Positions 23,063 to 34,428 of a DNA stretch of 64,000 nt are shown here, in pieces; positions within the stretch are counted from its first letter, which is position 1; every line of letters begins with the position of its first letter. The notes below the pieces were generated by a model, which searched no databases, was not told where the DNA came from, and saw nothing but the letters and a program-made list of their open reading frames with translations. Location of the stretch: assembly GCA_032718865.1 (NCBI GenBank), contig JALUTQ010000001.1:496001-560000 (forward strand). The letters are read 5' to 3'. The DNA is from Tilletia caries (taxonomy: Eukaryota > Basidiomycota > Exobasidiomycetes > Tilletiales > Tilletiaceae). The position numbers were made by a program, and so were the translations under genes.

Positions 23063-23534
23063 CTTCGCTCTTGGCTGTGCTCCCGAGCGCGAGAGGGAAG
23101 GTCGTGGTCACACGTCTGCACAGGGCACCGGGGCCACACCGTCTGCGTTCACAATCAATAACATTCAATCAATGAATAATTCACCACAACTCGAAAATCA
23201 CCTTGTTTTCTAGCCTCAGAAACTCAGGCTGCCCAGAGAGCGGGCCAATCCCCGAAGCAATGAAGATCGGCGTTTAGGCTTTCGGCCGAAATCGAAATGG
23301 AAGTGAGAGCAAAAAAATGCCCGCTCAGGGCAGCCTGCGGAAAGATTTTTGCTATGACCATGGAATTTAAGGACCCACACCATTAATCCACAAGGTACCC
23401 ACCACAGGGGTACTTAGGTAAGCGCACAGGTACCCACGCTCTGGTACCCTGGTATTGAGGTAGTCGCTACGAACTCCTTCCGCGGACTGCAGGCTGTCTG
23501 CTCCACGATAGCATACGCTCAGTCCTCTGTCCTC
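23063..23534. other. Intergenic with repeated GGTACCC motifs
   Basis: No gene. At 23391-23461 the motif GGTACC(C) recurs (AAGGTACCCACCACAGGGGT, CAGGTACCCACG, TGGTACCCTGG), which may be the end of the adjacent SWIM/KDZ element. A related GTACCCACAGGGTGGGT occurs at about 28396, beyond the other side. Confidence 0.4.
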
Positions 23535-26500
23535 ATGAGTCAACGCTCCACGACTTCTTTCGACGAGGTTCTCGGCGGGGCGCGGGACTCAACCCGAGTC
23601 ATTCCTGGTCGCAGTCTTGCTTTGCCATCATTTTCTGCGGCAACAGAACATTTGGAGACGAGGTCCAGCAATTCGAGACCGCTCGTCAGTTTTTGTGAAC
23701 TCCCTTCAACCCCTTCCAGCGCCGCTGCGCCACGAACGAGCAAGTGAAGGTCCTCGCTGCGGAGCATCAAGGGCTGAAGGAAGTCGAATCCGTTCCTTGT
23801 TGCCACCCCCGCTGCCGAATCCGCTTTTGAGCGCCTCCACGACGAGGGAAACGACAGCGCAATTTCAATCTCAGCTTGCCACCACATTCGACCTTGGCCC
23901 GACTGCCCAAGAAGAGACCAACTTCACCCACTTCGATGACGTCTTTTTTGTCTCGGGACGGTCTCCCTCCCCTGCCAATTCTGAGGCAGAGCCTGTCAAT
24001 GATTATGTGGAATTGCTTTTCCGATACAGGACAGCTCTTTGCGTGCGGCTGGACGACAGGTGCTGGGTAGTGGAAGGTGTACAAGATGACAACATCCCAG
24101 ACGTGAGTTCTTAATCCTTGCCGCCGTCGAGACCGTTTGATGATGAATGTGATTTGTTCCAACTGTCCTTTCCCTTCCCAGACTGGTGTATTTCATCATC
24201 TCTTTGTGCAGGAAGGCTCAGATAAGCTGTCCGCCAGCTGCGACTGCCGGAGGGGCAGGCAGCACGAGCCATGCATTCACAAAGATGCAGTGCTAGAAGC
24301 TCTGCCTAGCTTCAAAGCGCAGCCAGTCATCTCCAGGCAAGGTGAGAACTTATGCCAATCCAGTCATAATTCATCATGCAATATGCATCAATCATTCATC
24401 AATGACTTGCTAATTAAACCACCTCTCTACACTTCTGGGTTTGTCAGCCAATCCAGCAGCTATTGAGATTGCCTCGGCTCTGCATGGTCGACACTCCTGG
24501 GTCTCGGTCATAGCATCGCAGACCATGTCCGGCGCCCAGCTTCTGCGTCACGACCAAAAAGCGCACGATCGTGTCGCTCGTGGGCCCGGACAAGTGGTGC
24601 TGCGATGCCTACGGATGCAGCGGTCGCGGGTCTCCCCCCAGCAAGCTGCGTGCATCGAGGTCGTGCGAAAGCCTATTTGGAGCATGTGCTGGGTCGAGAT
24701 GTGAATGATGTAGAAGAGAGCTCGGAGAGTGAGCTACAAGGTTAGTGTGGTCAAAACATCATGTTTGAACGAGACAGTAGCGAGACAGTGTTGTCAGTTG
24801 ACAGTTGCTTCCTTTCCATTCATCTCCAGCTATTCATCAAGACGATGTCTTCGCTCGTGCACACCACCAGCAGTTGTCATGCTCCTCAGCACCACGCAGG
24901 CTGCCGCGGTTCTGTCAGCTTCCTGCGGAGCTGAAGGAGGAGCCGCTGCTGGTGGCGGTGGACGAGCTTCCCGCTGTCCTGCGCTTCGAAGGAATTGGCC
25001 GGTGCGGATGCGGAAGGAGCTTCGATCCCTCCCAGCCAACCTCTACTCGCTCCTGTATGGTCTTCCATACTCGTGGTGTGGTGAAGAGAGAGGTAGAGGT
25101 GCAGCAATGCACATGCAGACGACGCGGAGAGACCAGAACGATTGGCCAGATCTTGCGTCGTATCAGCTCTTCAATTGGTCTGTGGATCTGGTCTTCACAC
25201 ACGAGCTAATGAACTCCTATACTTCCCAGCTTGCTGCCTCCCCTACCCCACTTTCTGCATTCCACACCACCATCACAGACGCCTACATCGAGAACCACTG
25301 CGATATACACTTCGTCGCCAAATCCACATTCATCAAAGTCTACTTCGCGTTCGTCAGGCTGCAGGATGTCAATGTTGCCTTTGCTTGCCCCTCTTGTGGC
25401 CCCAATCCATCTGCAATCATCGCCGATGGAGTGGTGTTGGCTCATAGCACGAAGCTTCGTCATACGTTCCTTCAGCCTCCAACTACGCCTATTGGTCACA
25501 CAAATACCCGAGCTATGCCCAACAAAGTACTCCAGCCATTGCCAACCTTGCCCCTGCGAACCGCTCTCCGCGAGGTTGCGGACAACCTGCTTCCTTTCAC
25601 CAATGTGCAGCGCGCCATCTCTTTGTCCAGCTTCCGAGAATCGATGAAGAGTGCGAATCTACGCGGTCTCGCTCCTCAGCGTGAAGAGTTCCTCCGCCAC
25701 CTCCAAACGTTCGTCGATTGCAGCTGTCGAAACGAGCTCCTTCGAAATACAGACCTTTCGTTCGCCTTACGATGCTTGTTTCGCGAGCTTGCTGCCGAAG
25801 AGGGCATTTGGCAAATGTGTCGTCCGATTTGCGTGGAGTCGTTGCAACAACTTTCGAGCAGTGCGGTCGAATTTCCCTCTGCAGCGTTCGCGAAAACCGC
25901 CACCACGCTTTCCCGCCATTCCCCCTCTCTCGGTCTCCTCGTCAGGTCGCTGCACGACTGCGGAAAGCACGAAGTCCAGCTTTACTCCCCCCGTCGTCCA
26001 CTCCATTCGAGACCTTCTCAGCTCAATAGCCAAGTTGGTGGGATTGCAGCACGTCATGTTCGGTATCCCCAACCCCACCACCAGCCCAGACCAGCCCAAC
26101 GAACCAATACAACCTGCATTCGATTCCCTTCGTCAGCCGAGCGTCCCCTACACACAGTCTGGATCCTTGTACGGCGCAGCTCGATGTCGTGACAGGCCTC
26201 TTTACCCCAGATTTGGGGAGAAGGCCGATCTAAACCATTCGGACGAGCAGCAGAGTTCTGGAGATGGTCCTGGTCCTTGCAGGAAGTTCTTCTCCGACTA
26301 CGTGTCGCAGCGACAGACGGGCGGCATCATGGCGCTCTGGTGCCGTCACCTGGTGTGTGTTGGGTTCCACATCATTCCCAAGTGCGAGGGACGGAACGAT
26401 GTCTTCTCTGCGGTGTTCACACACTGGCCCAAGCCACCCGACACGATCATCTACGACTTTGCCTGTCAACTGGCGCCGTACAGCCTCGCCAGGGAGCCTG

Positions 26501-26769
26501 CATTCTTCAAGAATGTCCTGTTTGTGGTGGACCAGATGCACCAACATGGTCATGCTACGTGCACAACGTCTTCGTTTCTATCTACTTACATGAACACGAA
26601 TCCAGAGCTCCAGAACATCAACAGCTCTGCCGCAGAATGTGGCAATGCAGGACTGTCCAGGATCAAGAAGTCCGTCTCCTACTGCAGCCAAGAACATGCG
26701 ATGCTCCTGATCAAGCAGTTCCTAGGTGTATGGAACAGACGACGTATGCGTGCAATGTTAAAGGAATGA
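23535..26769 (+). pseudogene. SWIM-type KDZ-superfamily transposase, frameshifted
   Basis: Domains appear in order. A SWIM-like finger ASCDCRRGRQHEPCIHKDAV is near 24233, after a GTGAGT..CCCAG intron. A Cys cluster WCCDAYGCSGRGS follows near 24596, then CGCGRSF..CTCRRRGE and FNWSVDLVFTHELMNSYTS near 25175. CPSCGPNPSAIIADGV is near 25397. The C-terminal core is TGGIMALWCRHLVCVGFHII, TIIYDFACQLAPYSLAREP and INSSAAECGNAGLSRIKKS, ending at 26769. The frame changes at least four times: about 24555, 24665, 25147 (ATTGGCC|AGATC, one C short) and in the C6 run at 25987-25992. Introns look normal. Either a decayed copy or a copy with sequencing errors at homopolymers; with four shifts I favour decay. 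Confidence 0.75.
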
Positions 26770-26812
26770 AATGCATGAGATTGATTGAATGTGCATGTGA
26801 ATTGTGAATCGT

Positions 26813-28274
26813 CTACAGCTGTGAGCTCGATCCTGATCCTCCCTCACCGTCGGCACGATTATGCTGGAGTTCCGCGATGCGCGAGAGAAGCTCGATCCGC
26901 TCTGCCTGCCATGTTGCTTTCTCTGCCGCATGTCTCGCAGCTTCCGCGACTTGATTCTCGCGATAGACGGCAATGTCGGCGTGGAATTTATCGTGCATGG
27001 CGCGAGTCATGCTGTGCAGTACCGGACGAGCAGGATCGCATATGTTCTCGCTCGCCCAGACAACTTGCTTGTGCTTCTGCTTTCCGGGCTCCAACGTTGC
27101 CCAGGCGAGAAACATAGCCGTGTCCGTTCGTGCGGAAAGGTCAGCAGCCTGGAAGGGAAAACAATCGTCAGATGTGTAAGAATAATCTTCCTGTTGAGTT
27201 AATACTCGTGTCTCGTAACATACTCACGGACTTGATCACTCTCCATAGGGACCGGTTCAGAATCTTGCTTCTCTTTTTGGCGACAGGCTCCCTCTTAAAG
27301 TTTTTCACAACATAATCGTGTGCATTGCCAAGGTTGTCTAGACAAAAGAAGTATGCTCAGCAAGTGTAGAAGCATTCAAGCGTCTAGAAATACTCACACC
27401 ATATGTGATGCTGCTCTGAATCTTTCATCGGCCCAGTCTGGTCCTCGTCGTCTTCAGCGTTTGCATTGTCTTCTGAAAGAAATATAAGATTCAGCATGGT
27501 CTAGAGGACAAAGAACGAGGTTGAAGTGCAATAAACTCACCAGCAGAGGGCTGCAGTCCGTTTTCCACTCCTGCTCCCGCTGCTACTTCGGGTGATATTT
27601 GATCTGCCGCGGGAAGTGCTTCCCCTTCGATGTTTCCCACGTGGGATTCGCGATTTGTCTCATTGTTTAATGTATCGTTGCCATTTCCTGCTGCTGGACT
27701 GGTAGGTGCGGGACTGGGAGGATCGACGTCCGCGCCCTGAATCGCATTCGCGGGCGTACGCGCAAAAGATGGCATTGAAAGCTGCACATCAAGCTCGGCT
27801 GCTGCCTGAGCTGCTTGGGATGCTGTTTCGGCCAGGAGACGATCGACAGCGGCAATCGTGCTGGCGGCATCGAAAACCGCCGAAGATTCTCCCCCCTGCC
27901 GCGCAGCAGTGGACTCTGAGCCTGTCTGTGAGGTGCCGCGCGCGGGTCCAGGGGCGAGAGCGGGGTCTGGAGCGGGAGCAGGTGCTGGTGCGCCCGCGCT
28001 GGAGTCCTGCTGAGTTTCTGTAATGGGAGACGAAGATATTCAGCATTAAACCCGGTCCGTGACGCGTAAGACCTGTAACTGACTGCTCCTCTTCCTGCTG
28101 CAGGCGCACTGCGCCTTCAGAGCCTTCTGGGTTGGGTCGTCGGGGTCTGTGCAGCCTTTGTTGCAGCGAGGGGCTGGAAGGGAGAAACGGTCGTATACTC
28201 GTATCAGCATCATCGGGACATGGTTCAATCAGGCTGACGCGCTGCTCACCGCTCTTTGCCCTTTTGGTCGCCAT
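26813..28274 (-). CDS. Unidentified six-exon protein with N-terminal Cys cluster
   Basis: Exons 28274-28250, 28173-28073, 28009-27541, 27472-27398, 27337-27228 and 27148-26813 join in frame to about 371 residues. The N-terminus is MATKRAKSAPRCNKGCTDPD..CACSRKR, a compact Cx3C..CxC cluster. The middle is Ala/Pro-rich. The last exons give FKREPVAKKRSKILNRSLWR and a helical C-terminus (EAARHAAEKATWQAERIELL). The gene is convergent with the SWIM pseudogene and has normal-looking introns, so it is probably expressed. I do not recognise it; it may belong to a transposon. The second donor (GTCTTAC) is weak and makes that junction the least certain. Confidence 0.5.
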
Positions 28275-28629
28275 CCTGCTGTCCTAGTCCTAGGGGATCG
28301 GTATTCGGTCTGTGGTTGCGCTGGAAGGAGGAATAGGTGACGGTCAGTGTCAAGCTGCTGTTGAAACCCGCTTTCGCAAGTCTGTGCATCGAGAAGTACC
28401 CACAGGGTGGGTCCCTTGAAGATTCCAGCTCCCCGACTGTGAGTCCCTAATTGTCCGACTGATTGGGTACTTTATTTCCCCCTTTCTAGCGGCAAACTGT
28501 CCCGCAGCCTGAGTACAAGTGTAAGGAGAAAGGTCGAAAAGCTCCGAATGGCCAACTTAGAGAATTTCAGGCACTCACTACCGCTTGAACGCGGAGCACC
28601 TCAAGACCTCAAATAATTCCTCAGGAAAG

Positions 28630-30067
28630 ATGGCTTCACTCAGCTTCCCATTGCCCGACAGCTCTTGGCGCCTTGCCTGCCCTTTCCTCAGCCGACCTCC
28701 CAGCTTCAGCCTCAGCCAACCGGAAGCACATCGAGGCGATCCGGCATCCAACGCCGTCAACAGGACGCCGCCATCGAGCCAGCCTCCAACATCCTCGGTC
28801 TGCGCCGACATTATTCGGGATCTTGAGGAGCTACTGGAGGACGAAGAGGAGGAGGAAGTGGTGGTCCCGAGTTCGGACTCTCTGATGGAAGATGTTGACA
28901 GTGAGTGATCCATGTCCCTACTGACTAGGACGACAACTCTGTTGACAGTTGACACCATCTTTCATTCACTTTGCAGTCACTCTCCAGCCGTCCCCCGTCA
29001 AGGCAATCAAGCGCAAGCGACGCCAGTCGATGTCGGACAGGGACGCACGGGAGTTCCTCCGCTTCATGTCGCGCAACCAACTCGGCATCGGCGCGGTTCT
29101 CGAGCTCTTCTTTCCTGGCCCGGATTCCGATAGCAAGGCCGCCATCCCAGGCGACGATCTGCTCTCTTCCGGATCCGACTTGACGGACAAGACGTCATAC
29201 TCCCACACGATGCACTTTCTTCGGAACGGGACCACACGGTGGTTCAACAAGGTTGGAGCGGTCTCCATTGCGCGCAGGTACAAGGCAGCGCCACAGCCCT
29301 TGCTCGACTTGGTGCTGGAAATGGTCAAGAAGGAGTCCAAGAACGCCTCCAGGAACGAGTACTTGTGCGGCCCACCAGCAGGCAAGACCACCATCTCCGA
29401 TTTACGCGACTTCGATCCCGAGGAGTCCGCTCAACTCGTCAGGCGAGACATGCCCACGGTCAGCACAGTCTTGTCGGCAATCGCGGGAGTGCGGGACGAT
29501 GAAGCGGAGGAGACTGAGGTCACCCGCGTGGAGGACACCGAGGGGGCGGGGGACGAACCTATGGTCGAACAAATAGACCTTCCGGGACGCGTCCAGGCTG
29601 TCAGAATTCTTCGGCGGTACGGTCATCGGTCACGGTCCGCAGTCGTAACATCGGCGGTCCACTCCCTCCTCTTCGCCCGCAACCAGCAGTGCAATAGGTG
29701 GCCGTTGCATCTGGCGGAGCGCGCGTACCTCGTCGCTCCTGTGAGCTGCTCTCTCGGCTCGGGTTGGTTGCTTCATGGCCGACATCACAGCGCGTGTTCG
29801 ACAGTATGGCGAAGGACGACCATCGGAGGAGCCTCGAGCTCCTTGCGCTTCCGTCAACCACCTTCAGCATCTCCTACGACAATGTCAATTGGATGCGAGG
29901 AATACGGGACAAGCGCGTGGAGAAGAAGGCCGTCATGATGGCAGCTGTGGCGGGAATGGCGTACATCCTCAACTATCAAGCCCAGTACGACCCCGATACA
30001 CCCATCTGCTCCGAGAGACTCTATGAGTCGACATTCGGCTCGGGGCTCTTGCGGCCGACGACGACAG
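28630..30067 (+). pseudogene. DUF6589 protein gene, 5' part (split by the Gypsy insertion)
   Basis: Exon 1 is 28630-28900 (MASLSFPLPDSS..EELLEDEEEEE) and exon 2 starts at 28977 (TLQPSPVKAIKRKRRQSMS). The protein continues to ILRRYGHRSRSAVVTSAVHS LLFARNQQCN. The frame then shifts near 29695 to VAVASGGA..ELLSRLGLVASWPTSQRVFD and SISYDNVNWM.., typical of the region before the DUF6589 domain. Relative to the family the frame change coincides with a small deletion, so this copy was probably already damaged. The coding sequence stops at 30067, where the Gypsy LTR begins after the 5-bp site GACAG, and resumes at 35858. Confidence 0.7.
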
Positions 30068-30344
30068 TGTGCTCACAGTTACTTATCACTAAGTACCGCA
30101 ACCAACAAGTAGGCGAAGTGAGAAGTGTGAGGATTGATTGAGAGGAAAGAGAAGGGAATTATGTACAAGAGAGAGGAAGTTATAGGAAGAGCTGCTGGGA
30201 ACGATGATCATGATCACGACCTGGGAGAAAGTGGCAAGGACAAAGGGAAGTGGAGGAGTGCGTAACAAAGGGAGTTGAGTCTGAAGTGGAGTCTGAGAAG
30301 GAAGATAAGATAAGGGATGTAAAGGCTATCGGGCCGATAGCACA
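30068..30344 (-). repeat. 3' LTR of the Gypsy element
   Basis: 277 bp, near-identical to 35581-35857, bounded outside by the target duplication GACAG. It differs by A/G in CACTAAGTACC. Confidence 0.95.
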
Positions 30345-30378
30345 TCCCCCGACGAGAGAAGACGACCGTCTCTGGTCG

Positions 30379-33300
30379 TCAAGGAGCAACTGGCAAGCGT
30401 GAAAGAGCGTCGACGTTGATGTGCGACTTTCCGGACCGGTGTACGAAGCGGAACGAGTGTAAGTGCGGCAGCACCAGCGCTCGGCAACGCGAAATCGTCG
30501 GTCCATACCGTGCGCCCGCATCGGACTGCAGCATTGCGCCCATAGGAAGATGGTCCGTTACCACCGTGATCTCTGCGCCTTCGAGCAAGTGGGCCATACG
30601 GGCAAAAGCCCACGCGAAGCAGCAAAGCTCAAGCTCGGGAGCCACCAAGCGTTTCTCCGATGGGGTGGTAAGTCGTGATTGATACGCAATAGGTCGTTCA
30701 CGCAACATCACTGACCGGCCTCCGATCTGGACTTGTTTCGGCGCAGGCAGCGGGCCCCTCAGCAGCTCAGTCGGCACAACAACGGGCGCCTCTCCTACGC
30801 CATTCGCAGCAGCGGCCAACGCAATCCCGACAGCCATAGGAACGTCAGCCGCCTCCGCGGTGGCCACCACAGTGTCCGCAACCGCCGCGCCTTGGACGCA
30901 CAGAACGAAGTCGCGCAGAGCAGACGGCGCACCCCGCGCCCGTGGCCGCAGCATCGGATCGACATTCTCGACTACCTCGTCATCAGCAAGGCCGCCCGCT
31001 GCGGTACCCGGTCCCCTGTCCGGGTCGAAACGCGCGTCCGGCTCGGCCGCAGGCCTCTGATCATCAACAAGAGCACGACCGGGCGCGGCATCGTCGGCAA
31101 TGGCCAGAGGAGGAACAATATCAGGTAGGTCTCTGCTCGCAGCGAACGGATCCGGCGAGCGAGGAGGAACATCTAACTGATCCACAGCGAACTCTTTGCC
31201 GATCCCCAGGGACTCCGGCAGGTCCAAACGCACCCGATGGTCCGATAGCACCTCGCCGACACGGAACGGGCCCAGCTTTCGCCCATCAAGCTTGCCCTGA
31301 CCGAATCCAGCAACGGGACGGTCACGCAGACGAACGAACACCTTGTCACCCACAGCGAGCACCGGTAACGCCCCACGCGACGCGTCGTACCGACGTTTCT
31401 GTTGCGCGCGCGCCACGCCGATGGCTCGACGAGCATCCTCGAGCCGCTCATTCGCAGCCAACAGCCGGTCCTCGAACGACTCCCCGGGTCGGGCATTACC
31501 GGCATCGATGACGGCATGCGCGGCCCCCGGATGTGCAAGGAATACAAGGTCGAACGGCGCGTAACCGGTGGTCACATTTGGGGTGCTATTCATGGCGACC
31601 TCCACGGCAGGGACGGCGCGACGATCCCACCCAGCAGCGCCCTTTGCCGTCAGGGCGCGCAAGGCGTGCTGCACTGTCTGGACCGCTCGTTCCACGACGT
31701 TTGCCTGCTGGTGGTGAGGCGGGGATGGGGTCAGCCGAGCCTTCAACGAGTCCGCCAACGCCTGCATTACTCGACCCGTAACCCGCGCCTCGGAATCCGA
31801 CACCAAGCGGCGAGGCCGCCAGCCCAACCGCAGGATGCGGTTGCTGATCAGCGCAGCGATGCCGGCAGCGTCGATCCTGGCTTTACAGGGCTCGAGCAAC
31901 ACCATGCGCGAAAACACATCGTGCATCACCAGCACAGCATCGTTTCCGGACTGTGACCGTGGCAGGCCAAGCACGAGATCAAAGGAGCAAGTCTCAAATG
32001 GGAACTGCGCGTCCTTGTCCACATCCAACTCGCCGACGCGACGACTCAGCTTCACGCGCTGACACACAGCGCAGTGCCGCACCCACACGGACACCATCTC
32101 CGCCAGCCGAGGCCGCCAGTAGTTCTTCATCACTGCTAGGCAGGTCTTCGTGTAACCAAAATGACCGTTGTCATCGTGGACTGAACGAAACACCAGCGGA
32201 GCAGCGGCCTCGGGCAAAGCCAACCGACCATCCACACGGCGCAGCAGCAAGCCTTGATCGACAATCCACTCAGAGTCGCTGGCGTCGTCGCTCTCAACAC
32301 GGCGGAGAATCGGCCCGAAGAAACGGTCGGTCCGAAGCCAGGCCAACCAGCGCTCAGCCGACACCAAAGCAGCAGGCGCAAGAGGGAACGCAGCTGTGGC
32401 CGTATCAGCCACCGGATCTTCGAAGATCTGGTGCAGGACAGCGGCAAACGCGTCCTTGCTAGCGTCGACGTACAGCACGTACGGGCGCGTCGGGTCAGGA
32501 TGCGCAAGGACGGGCGGGCGAGCGATAGCATTTTTCAGGTCGACGAAGCTGCGCTCCTGAGCGTCGCCCCACTCCAGACGCTCTTTGTCTGCATTTGCTA
32601 CGGTCCCGTCCTTCCGGACCAACCGTGTCCGATCGCCGACCGACTCCCAGCGCCAACCTTGGGTCAAGCGAGTCAAGGGCTCGGCCCGCTCCGCATACCG
32701 AGGGATAAAGCCGCGGTAATATCCAAACAGGCCAAGGACATGGTACAGGTCCCGGAGCGTGGTTGGCGCGGGCAGATCCAACACAGCCTTGGCGCGGTCT
32801 TGCCACACAGCGACACCCGCGCCTGACACCTTCCGCCCCAGCAGAGTCAAACTGGGCACAGCGAACGTACACTTCGAGGGGGAGAACTTAAGACCCATCG
32901 TCGTGGCCCGAGACAAGATCATCTCCAATGTTTCCAGGTGCTCCTCGAGCGTCGCGGTCGCGGCCACAACATCGTCGATGTAGACCACCGCCGTCTTCCA
33001 ACGCAACTCCCCCAGCACGCGGTCCATCATCCGCTGGAACACCGCCGGCGCATTCCGCAGACCGAATGGCACAGTCCGATACTGGTACAGGCCGCGATGG
33101 CAGACGAACGCGGTCTTCCAACGATCGGCTTCGCGGACGGGGTGCTGGTGGTACCCACGGATGGCGTCAAGGGAGCTGTACCAACGCTTGCCTTGAAGAG
33201 TCTGGAACACAGCGTCCGTCGTGGGGAGAGGATACCGGTCGGCTACGGTCGCGGAATTCAGGCTTCGATAGTCAACACAAAAACGCCACTTGTTGTACTG

Positions 33301-34428
33301 CCGGACCATCAGTACCGGAAACGAGACGGGACTCGTACTCGGCTCAATCACCTTCCAATCCAACAGCTGATCGATGGCCTTGTCCATGGCTTCCCGCTTC
33401 TCTGGACTTGCCCGGCGAGGCGGTTCAGACCGAAGTTGCGCCCCTTCTTGCAACGTAATCGGCATCTCCTCGCCCCTGATCAACCCTGGTCGCCCATCAA
33501 GAGCAAAGGCCGCCTCATGCCGACGAAGTAGCGACACGACATCAGGATGCGGTTTCCCAGATGCATCGACGCCGACCCGGAAATGGTCATCGACGAGGAC
33601 GGTCTCTACGTCACGAGTCAAAGACGCGGCCGGCTCCTCGACGTTCTCGAACGAGTCGAGAGGAGACGCGACACTGTCGTCGACGTCATCACCAGTGGCG
33701 GCAGAGGGCGTCCAGGCGCCAGGGTCGGTCGCAGCGGCCTGCACCATGGCCGGAGGCATAGCGTAGCCGAGCTCGAAGCGGTGGCTCACATCCGGCTCGG
33801 CAGACACGTCGCCAAGCTGGGCTGCAACGGCGTCAGCCACGGGTGTGCGGCGGTCGAGGTGAACGGGGCGTGTGCCGTAGTTTCCCAAGAGGGCATGCGT
33901 CGTCGAGCGATTGCCGAGCGCAGCAGGACCAGCTACCTTGATCGTTTCATCCGGGTCGGTCATCAACCGCGGATGGAATGTGTAGTCAACGGCGGACGAC
34001 AACGCAGCAACATCCACGGGTATCCACGTCATGGATCGACCCGGCAAGCAGACGGACTCCACACAACACACGACAGCTTCTTTCGCAGCGGGACTCGGCA
34101 GATGCTCGGCAACATCGAACGCGTAACGGATGACAGTGGCCTTCCCGCGCGGCGCGTCGATGGTCACACCGTGGCCTTGGATGAAGTCCAGGCCGAGCAG
34201 CAGACCAGGCGCGAAAGCAGGCAGGACATGGAAGTCCAGCTCGACCTCCAACATCAGGGCGAAGCCGTGCGAGTCCCGAGCCGGAACGAAGAACGTGATG
34301 GTGGCCCAGCCGAGAGTCTCGACGTCCCCTAGACCATGCACGCGCATGGGTGATCCGCTCGGCGTCCCGCCCAGCTTTGCCAGCAACGCCGCGTCAATGC
34401 AGGACAACGACGCACCCGTGTCAAGCAA
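30379..34428 (-). CDS. pol: Gypsy Pol polyprotein with split RNase H
   Basis: Uninterrupted frame of 1349 residues; it begins in the overlap with gag, so the listed start is only the first convenient codon. Order: aspartic protease (LDTGASLSCID, residues 2-12); reverse transcriptase (WRFCVDYRSLN, TVPFGLRNAPAVFQRMMD, YIDDV near 485); first RNase H strand (YVLYVDASKDAFAAVLHQI near 655); integrase zinc finger (HDDNGHFG..HCAVCQRVK near 750) and DDE core (FDLVLG, LVSDSEARVTG, QANVVERAVQ, about 815-912); a GPY/F-like module (LGPFRVGEV). Then, at about 1245-1345, comes the remainder of RNase H: RPIAYQSRLTTPSEKRLVAP, ELELCCFAWAFARMAHLL, VTDHLPMGAML and HRSGKSHINVDALSRLP. In ordinary Ty3/Gypsy elements this second part follows the first strand directly, before the integrase. 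Confidence 0.9.
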   Translation of the reverse strand: MLDTGASLSCIDAALLAKLGGTPSGSPMRVHGLGDVETLGWATITFFVPARDSHGFALMLEVELDFHVLPAFAPGLLLGLDFIQGHGVTIDAPRGKATVIRYAFDVAEHLPSPAAKEAVVCCVESVCLPGRSMTWIPVDVAALSSAVDYTFHPRLMTDPDETIKVAGPAALGNRSTTHALLGNYGTRPVHLDRRTPVADAVAAQLGDVSAEPDVSHRFELGYAMPPAMVQAAATDPGAWTPSAATGDDVDDSVASPLDSFENVEEPAASLTRDVETVLVDDHFRVGVDASGKPHPDVVSLLRRHEAAFALDGRPGLIRGEEMPITLQEGAQLRSEPPRRASPEKREAMDKAIDQLLDWKVIEPSTSPVSFPVLMVRQYNKWRFCVDYRSLNSATVADRYPLPTTDAVFQTLQGKRWYSSLDAIRGYHQHPVREADRWKTAFVCHRGLYQYRTVPFGLRNAPAVFQRMMDRVLGELRWKTAVVYIDDVVAATATLEEHLETLEMILSRATTMGLKFSPSKCTFAVPSLTLLGRKVSGAGVAVWQDRAKAVLDLPAPTTLRDLYHVLGLFGYYRGFIPRYAERAEPLTRLTQGWRWESVGDRTRLVRKDGTVANADKERLEWGDAQERSFVDLKNAIARPPVLAHPDPTRPYVLYVDASKDAFAAVLHQIFEDPVADTATAAFPLAPAALVSAERWLAWLRTDRFFGPILRRVESDDASDSEWIVDQGLLLRRVDGRLALPEAAAPLVFRSVHDDNGHFGYTKTCLAVMKNYWRPRLAEMVSVWVRHCAVCQRVKLSRRVGELDVDKDAQFPFETCSFDLVLGLPRSQSGNDAVLVMHDVFSRMVLLEPCKARIDAAGIAALISNRILRLGWRPRRLVSDSEARVTGRVMQALADSLKARLTPSPPHHQQANVVERAVQTVQHALRALTAKGAAGWDRRAVPAVEVAMNSTPNVTTGYAPFDLVFLAHPGAAHAVIDAGNARPGESFEDRLLAANERLEDARRAIGVARAQQKRRYDASRGALPVLAVGDKVFVRLRDRPVAGFGQGKLDGRKLGPFRVGEVLSDHRVRLDLPESLGIGKEFAVDQLDVPPRSPDPFAASRDLPDIVPPLAIADDAAPGRALVDDQRPAAEPDARFDPDRGPGTAAGGLADDEVVENVDPMLRPRARGAPSALRDFVLCVQGAAVADTVVATAEAADVPMAVGIALAAAANGVGEAPVVVPTELLRGPLPAPKQVQIGGRSVMLRERPIAYQSRLTTPSEKRLVAPELELCCFAWAFARMAHLLEGAEITVVTDHLPMGAMLQSDAGARYGPTISRCRALVLPHLHSFRFVHRSGKSHINVDALSRLPVAP

